A stretch of DNA of 64,000 nt from Bacillota bacterium. GTDB lineage: Bacteria; Bacillota; Clostridia; Acetivibrionales; JANLFN01. Below, piece after piece: positions 59,708-64,000 of the stretch (positions within the stretch are counted from its first letter, which is position 1; each line of letters opens with the position of its first letter). The position numbers were made by a program, and so were the translations under genes. The stretch covers positions 9,591 through 73,590 of the forward strand of contig JAEWTV010000070.1 in the NCBI GenBank assembly GCA_023397675.1, given 5' to 3'. The notes below the pieces were generated by a model. The model was not told the origin of the DNA and searched no databases. It was given only the letters and a program-made list of their open reading frames with translations.

Positions 59708-60592
59708 TTAAGCTCTTGGGTGTGTCTTTTTGTAGATTTCCTTTATCTTGTTCTTCGCTATCTGAGCGTATATCTGGGTTGATGATATATCAGAATGGCC
59801 CAGCATTTCCTGTATTGATCTTAAGTCAGCACCATTCTCAAGCAGATGAGCAGCAAAGGAATGTCTTAAGGTATGCGGGGTTATATCTTTGCTAATCTTA
59901 GCCTGGTTTTTATACTGTTTAATAATCTTCCAGAAGCCTTGTCTTGTAAGCCTTTTACCGTTTATGTTAACAAACAGGGCTTTTTCATCACTCCTTTGAA
60001 CCAACAGCTCTCTCGCTTTGCCCAGGTATTCCTGAAGAGCTGAAATAGCTATTGAACCAATAGGTATCATTCTTTCCCTGTTGCCCTTGTTACACCTGAT
60101 AAAACTCATATCAAGATTGATATCCGTTGTATCCAGGTTAATCAGTTCCGATACTCTTATGCCGGTAGCATAAAGCAGCTCAAGCATTGCCTTGTCTCTG
60201 TAGCCCTTTAAGTCTGTACATTTAGGCTGATCAAGCAGCAATTCAACCTCTTTTGTTGAGAGTATCTGTGGCAGCTTCTTCTCTACTTTCGGAGACTCAA
60301 GGTCTGAAGTAGGATCATTATCAATCATTTTAATCTTTGTAATGTACTGATAAAATGATCTGATTGATGCAAGATTCCTTGATATTGTTGAGGTTGCACG
60401 GCCTTTTTTCTGGAGGCTCAGCAAATAAGCAATTATTGTAGTCTTATTAGTACTGGATATGTTCTGAAGATTAATCTCATTTAAGTAGTTTATGTATTGT
60501 TCTATATCTCTTTTGTACGACTGCAGTGTATTCAATGAAAGACGTTTATCCCTCTCAAGAAAAGTAACAAATTTCTGTACTAAAGCTTCCAT
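59708..60592 (-). CDS. xerD: Tyrosine site-specific recombinase XerD-like
   Basis: 294 aa, standard for XerC/D. N-terminal SAM-like domain (FVTFLERDKRLSLNTLQSYKRDIEQY). Catalytic residues: Arg in LLYATGIRVSELINL, Lys region CNKGNRERMIP, HTLRHSFAAHLL, LGHSDISSTQIYAQI with the nucleophile Tyr. It resolves chromosome dimers at dif. Position before deoB is typical of the chromosomal XerD rather than a mobile integrase. Confidence 0.93.
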   Translation of the reverse strand: MEALVQKFVTFLERDKRLSLNTLQSYKRDIEQYINYLNEINLQNISSTNKTTIIAYLLSLQKKGRATSTISRNLASIRSFYQYITKIKMIDNDPTSDLESPKVEKKLPQILSTKEVELLLDQPKCTDLKGYRDKAMLELLYATGIRVSELINLDTTDINLDMSFIRCNKGNRERMIPIGSIAISALQEYLGKARELLVQRSDEKALFVNINGKRLTRQGFWKIIKQYKNQAKISKDITPHTLRHSFAAHLLENGADLRSIQEMLGHSDISSTQIYAQIAKNKIKEIYKKTHPRA

Positions 60593-60838
60593 TAACCAAC
60601 TACTCCTTTTTTATATAAATTAAACAAAACAAATGTCGCATTGGCAAAAAAACAATATATAATTGATTTTAATATAAATATTTACATTTATAAAGAAAAT
60701 TTTTCAAAAATATATAAATAATTCTTCTTAAGTCATTTTTCATTGCTTTATTATGTAATTATTTATGTATAATTTCTATATTCAATTATTAACCTTTATC
60801 TTTTTGGTTATACATAATTTTCCTCCATAAAATTATTT

Positions 60839-61480
60839 TTATCCTGTAACAGCAGGAGCTATTAACCTTACAAACAATGGAATGATATATACCTCTACCA
60901 GTATGCCGATAAAAATAATTGCCGTAAAAAACAGTGTAACCATTGAATAAGCTGCAAAGTTGGATTTTAGACTTTCCTTGAACATACTCTTTATTGATTT
61001 GCTTTTTATTATGTTTAAGGAAAAATTAATTCCATTGACACTTAAAGCTATGAGGCATGGTACAATAATCAACTCTTTGGGCAGTATTGCAAGCAGTGTG
61101 AACAGTACTCCCTTAAAGCCTAGTGACTGTATTATGAAGCCAGCTGTAAAACCAGTTATAAATCCCCTTATACCAATAAGAAGATAAATAAAAGGTATTC
61201 CTATGATGGTCATTCCAAGAACCCACAAAGCTCCGATTATTTTAATGTTTTCCAGCAATGCTGCATTAAGTATCTCTCCGCTGTCCAGCTTTTGGTTTTC
61301 CAGTAGTTGCAAAAAGCCTTTAAAATAGTTTGAAAGTTCGTCTCCCTGTGTTGTACTTAATCCGTTTACAGTAAAAGCGCCTGCCGATATCCCTATTACA
61401 AATGCAAGAAATAGAAAAATGTATTTATTGGAGTTGTTCTTAACGTGCATTAACAGCGTTTTCCGTACTTTTGAAAACAA
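60839..61480 (-). CDS. spoIIM: Stage II sporulation protein M
   Basis: 213 aa with about five membrane helices. Begins LLMHVKNNSNKYIFLFLAFVIGISAGAFTVNG, and has the SpoIIM/DUF95 helices ending VEVYIIPLFVRL. With SpoIID and SpoIIP it drives peptidoglycan remodelling during engulfment. Lies downstream of a Nudix hydrolase gene, as in Bacillus (nudF-spoIIM). Confidence 0.93.
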   Translation of the reverse strand: MFSKVRKTLLMHVKNNSNKYIFLFLAFVIGISAGAFTVNGLSTTQGDELSNYFKGFLQLLENQKLDSGEILNAALLENIKIIGALWVLGMTIIGIPFIYLLIGIRGFITGFTAGFIIQSLGFKGVLFTLLAILPKELIIVPCLIALSVNGINFSLNIIKSKSIKSMFKESLKSNFAAYSMVTLFFTAIIFIGILVEVYIIPLFVRLIAPAVTG

Positions 61481-61544
61481 TTTGGTTTACCTCTTCTGCA
61501 TTAAAATTAAGGACTATTTATTAAAAATTCTATGCCGCATAAAT

Positions 61545-61585
61545 AAAAAAAATTACAATATGTAAAACATATTGCAATTTTTTTA
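61545..61585 (-). terminator. Terminator of the Nudix hydrolase gene
   Basis: AAATTGCAATATGT pairs with ACATATTGTAATTT with one mismatch; on the minus strand a long T run follows. Confidence 0.8.
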
Positions 61586-61632
61586 GTAAACCTTAAAATC
61601 ACATAATTATATTTTTATAATCCACTTATCAG

Positions 61633-62184
61633 CTAATCCATACTTATTTCACCTTTTACAATTTTATCGGCGAGTAATATTCCGATAATTGTTTTTGAAT
61701 CTATTATTTCATGGTTTAAAACCATATCTACAAGCTTTTTCACTGGTATTCTTTCACTTGAAATGAATTCATCCTCATCTGCATGGGCTTCACCTTCGGT
61801 AAGGTCCATTGCCGCATATATATGAAGAATTTCATTTGAAAATCCAGGAGTTGAATAAACACTGACAAGGTGTTTAACCGTTCTTGCCGTCAGGCCGGTT
61901 TCTTCTGTAAGTTCACGTTTTGCACAGTCAATAGGTTTCTCGCCTGCATCCAGTTTACCCGCAGGTACTTCCAGGGTTTCCTGCTCTATTGGTTTTCTGA
62001 ACTGCCTTACCATATAAACTTCGCCGTTGTCACTAATCGGAACAACCACAGATGCACCGGGGTGCGTAATTATATCCCTTGTTGCTTTTTTCCCGTCAGG
62101 CAGTAAAACTTCCAGACTGTCTACATTAATTATTTTACCTGAGTAAATATGCTTCTCACTTAACGTTTTTTCGAAATATTCCAT
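61633..62184 (-). CDS. ADP-ribose pyrophosphatase (Nudix)
   Basis: 183 aa from ATG 62184 after GGAGG; the longer reading upstream lacks a site. Nudix box GKLDAGEKPIDCAKRELTEETGL matches Gx5Ex7REUxEExGU. THPGASVVVPISDNGEVYMVRQFR is typical of the ADP-ribose pyrophosphatase NudF. It hydrolyses ADP-ribose to AMP and ribose 5-phosphate. Next to spoIIM but separated by a terminator. Confidence 0.92.
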   Translation of the reverse strand: MEYFEKTLSEKHIYSGKIINVDSLEVLLPDGKKATRDIITHPGASVVVPISDNGEVYMVRQFRKPIEQETLEVPAGKLDAGEKPIDCAKRELTEETGLTARTVKHLVSVYSTPGFSNEILHIYAAMDLTEGEAHADEDEFISSERIPVKKLVDMVLNHEIIDSKTIIGILLADKIVKGEISMD

Positions 62185-62250
62185 GGCTCCTCCATAAAAT
62201 TTTGTAATAAAACCTTTCCTTTGGAATATCCTAAAAGGGAGGTGTTGTCC

Positions 62251-62391
62251 ATGCTGCAAATTATACATAAAAACAATATATATATGTTTGGAAAATTCTC
62301 CGAGATAACCCATCAACTCGAAGAGTTATCAAATGAGTATGTTCTGGTTAAGGATTTACTTTTGGATGAATTATCAAAAATGGAGAATTAA
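62251..62391 (+). CDS. Small hypothetical protein (46 aa)
   Basis: An ATG preceded by GGGAGGTG at good spacing opens 46 codons (MLQIIHKNNIYMFGKFSEI...) and ends with TAA inside the rnhA end. The second half is a charged helix (EITHQLEELSNEYVLVKDLLL). The strong ribosome-binding site is the main support. No family was recognised. Confidence 0.55.
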   Translation: MLQIIHKNNIYMFGKFSEITHQLEELSNEYVLVKDLLLDELSKMEN

Positions 62392-62837
62392 CCATTTTTC
62401 TTTTTATTTTTAATTTCATCGGTTGCGAGTTTGTCACATTTGTTGTTGTATTCATTATCTGCATGGCCTTTGACTTTTATCCACTTTATTTTGTGTTTTG
62501 AATTAAGTGAATCAAGCTCCTTCCAGAGGTCGGAATTCTTGACCTCCTCCTTGCTGGAATTAATCCACCCGTTTTTCTTCCAATTAACCAGCCAGAACTT
62601 TTCGAAACCGTTTATCAAATAAGCACTGTCGCTGTATAATTCAACCTCACAAGGCTCCTTCAATGCCTTCAAGGCTTTGATTGCTGCAGTAAGCTCCATT
62701 TTATTGTTGGTAGTATCTTCTTCGTACCCGGAAAGTTCCTTTTCCACTTCACCAAACCGTAAAACAGCAGCCCATCCGCCACTTCCTGGGTTTCCCGAAC
62801 ACGCTCCGTCAGTATAGATAATTACCTTCTTCATCAA
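62388..62837 (-). CDS. rnhA: Ribonuclease HI
   Basis: 149 aa. Degrades RNA in RNA-DNA hybrids. Catalytic residues Asp in IIYTDGACSGNPG, Glu in NNKMELTAAIKAL, Asp in VELYSDSAYLINGF, and the late KVKGHADNEYNNKCDKLA segment with His and Asp. Length matches E. coli RNase HI. It lies 9 nt downstream of proC in the transcribed direction of neither gene alone; both are minus-strand. Confidence 0.94.
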   Translation of the reverse strand: MMKKVIIYTDGACSGNPGSGGWAAVLRFGEVEKELSGYEEDTTNNKMELTAAIKALKALKEPCEVELYSDSAYLINGFEKFWLVNWKKNGWINSSKEEVKNSDLWKELDSLNSKHKIKWIKVKGHADNEYNNKCDKLATDEIKNKKKNG

Positions 62838-62846
62838 TCCTCCGGT

Positions 62847-63659
62847 TTAACCGTATATTTTTCCTATTTCTTTTGCTTTTCTTGTACATTCATTCATTGC
62901 TTCAATGACCGCATACCTGAAACCGTTCTTTTCAAGGGCGCTTACAGCTTCAATAGTTGTTCCCGCAGGAGAACATACCATATCTTTGAGTTCACCGGGA
63001 TGTTTTCCTGTATCAAGCACCATCTTTGCTGAACCATAAACAGCCTGTGCAGCAAATTTGTATGCCAGATGTCTTGGTATACCTGAAAGTACGGCAGCGT
63101 CAGCCATTGCTTCAATAAACATGAAAACGTAAGCAGGGCTGCTGCTGGTAAGTGCAGTTACCTCACTCATCAGCTTTTCCTCAAGAAATTCAACTTTTCC
63201 AACACTCTCAAAAAGCTTGGTGACCTGATCGGCTTCATCTTTAGTGACTTCCTTACCATAAGTCAGAAGGGTCATACCTTCACTCACAAGAGCAGGAGTG
63301 TTAGGCATTACTCGTACTACCTTTTTATCTTCACCTATAATGCTTTTATAGAAGCTTACAGGGATTCCTACTGCGATAGAAGCAAGTATTTTATTCTTAA
63401 ACTTGTCCTTGCAGGCTTCAAGTACATTTTTTATTATGTTAGGCTTTACGGCAAGAATAATAATGTCACAGGTTTCAATAAGCTGTGAGTTTGAATCTAT
63501 TGCAATAGCTCCGGTACTGCTGCTCAGAGTTGCCAGTTTTTCCTTATCTACATCAAATACATATACGTTCTGAGCCGGAACAGTCCCCGATTCAATTATT
63601 CCTTTTACAAGTGCCGTTCCCATATTTCCTGTACCGATAAATCCAACCTTTATGTTCAT
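62847..63659 (-). CDS. proC: Pyrroline-5-carboxylate reductase
   Basis: 270 aa from ATG 63659 after GGAG. Last enzyme of proline synthesis. NAD(P)-binding KVGFIGTGNMGTALVKGI, VVRVMPNTPALVSEGMT, and the signature ELKDMVCSPAGTTIEAVSALEKNGFR. Upstream of rnhA on the same strand with a 9-nt gap. Confidence 0.95.
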   Translation of the reverse strand: MNIKVGFIGTGNMGTALVKGIIESGTVPAQNVYVFDVDKEKLATLSSSTGAIAIDSNSQLIETCDIIILAVKPNIIKNVLEACKDKFKNKILASIAVGIPVSFYKSIIGEDKKVVRVMPNTPALVSEGMTLLTYGKEVTKDEADQVTKLFESVGKVEFLEEKLMSEVTALTSSSPAYVFMFIEAMADAAVLSGIPRHLAYKFAAQAVYGSAKMVLDTGKHPGELKDMVCSPAGTTIEAVSALEKNGFRYAVIEAMNECTRKAKEIGKIYG

Positions 63660-63881
63660 AACTCCACTCTCCATCCATTATTGTCTATTACATAAATTAT
63701 CATTGTCTCAAGGCTTTATAGGTAAATGTTTCTTTGAAAACCATAATCAGCAACGTATATATAATACCATAAAACAAATAAAAAAGAATATGAGTTTTAA
63801 GTATATGCAAGCATTAAATAATATAAATCAGTATACTGAACCTATGTATGTAAAAATTATTTTTAAAGTGCATATCTTCTA

Positions 63882-63911
63882 TTGACACTTCGTGCGGGTG
63901 TATTGTATACT
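63882..63911 (+). promoter_or_regulatory. Predicted promoter of tRNA-Trp
   Basis: TTGACA (63882-63887), an 18-nt spacer and TATACT (63906-63911), 14 nt before the tRNA. The preceding 220 nt is A/T-rich and contains no gene. Confidence 0.75.
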
Positions 63912-63925
63912 AGTTATTGTCTCTT

Positions 63926-64000
63926 AGGGGAGTGGCTCAATGGTAGAGCAATGGTCTCCAAAACCATTGGTTGCGTGTTCGAATCGCGTCTCCCCTGCCA
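63926..64000 (+). tRNA. tRNA-Trp (anticodon CCA)
   Basis: A complete 75-nt tRNA at the window edge. Acceptor AGGGGAG pairs with CTCCCCT; discriminator G and encoded CCA follow. The anticodon stem ATGGT/ACCAT encloses CTCCAAA, giving CCA. The T arm has TTCGAATC. Confidence 0.95.

Noticed and set aside
59708..60592. Integrase of a mobile element
   Set aside because: Length, motifs and position before deoB match the chromosomal XerD; no att sites or cargo genes adjoin it.

Overview
The window looks like part of the chromosome of a low-GC, anaerobic, endospore-forming member of the Clostridia. The sporulation and germination genes gerW/ytfJ, spoIIM, dacF and cwlD, the IspH-ribosomal S1 fusion and the cmk-plsC-ispH/S1 order support this. 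Gene style and context recall the Ruminiclostridium group of cellulolytic clostridia, but that is an impression; no database was searched. Most genes lie on the minus strand in short operons closed by clear intrinsic terminators.

Layout: 0-3.8 kb is a response regulator, sensor kinase and HtrA protease operon. 3.9-8.8 kb is trpEGDCF without trpBA. Its leader has a regular array of (G/U)AG triplets followed by a terminator, which looks like a TRAP (MtrB) attenuator. 8.8-11.3 kb has a MATE exporter and a ROK-type regulator. 11.4-14.4 kb is a three-gene ABC-2 exporter operon on the plus strand, preceded by a structured RNA element with a tiny conserved ORF and by two tandem terminators. 14.4-20.9 kb is the accessory part of the window: a second copy of the RNA element, copies of a long repeat in both orientations, palindromes resembling IS200/IS605 ends, murD, a tRNA-Leu with a duplicated 3' end, a candidate type I toxin-antitoxin locus and an SGNH hydrolase. 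20.9-29 kb holds an NdpA-like protein, an L,D-transpeptidase, LemA plus a DUF2207 protein, a GNAT, an MFS transporter, a LUD protein and a lipoprotein.

29-36 kb includes aroK, cwlD, a polysaccharide deacetylase-like protein, acetyltransferases, small conserved proteins around a palindromic operator, and cheR. 36.3-43.3 kb runs from an RpiR regulator through a flavoprotein, HutP and aroH to cmk, plsC and ispH/S1. 44-48 kb encodes three soluble biotin-dependent carboxyltransferase subunits. 49-54.4 kb has rluB and an M50 protease-trpS-scpA-scpB-DUF2953-gerW cluster. 55-60.6 kb has dacF, deoA, deoB and xerD. 60.8-64 kb has spoIIM, a Nudix hydrolase, rnhA, proC and tRNA-Trp.

The most interesting parts are regulatory or non-coding: the TRAP-like trp leader, the duplicated RNA element with compensatory base changes, the toxin-antitoxin candidate, the duplicated tRNA-Leu 3' end, and a ~215-nt imperfect palindrome between two carboxylase genes. 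All functional calls come from reading motifs and context.
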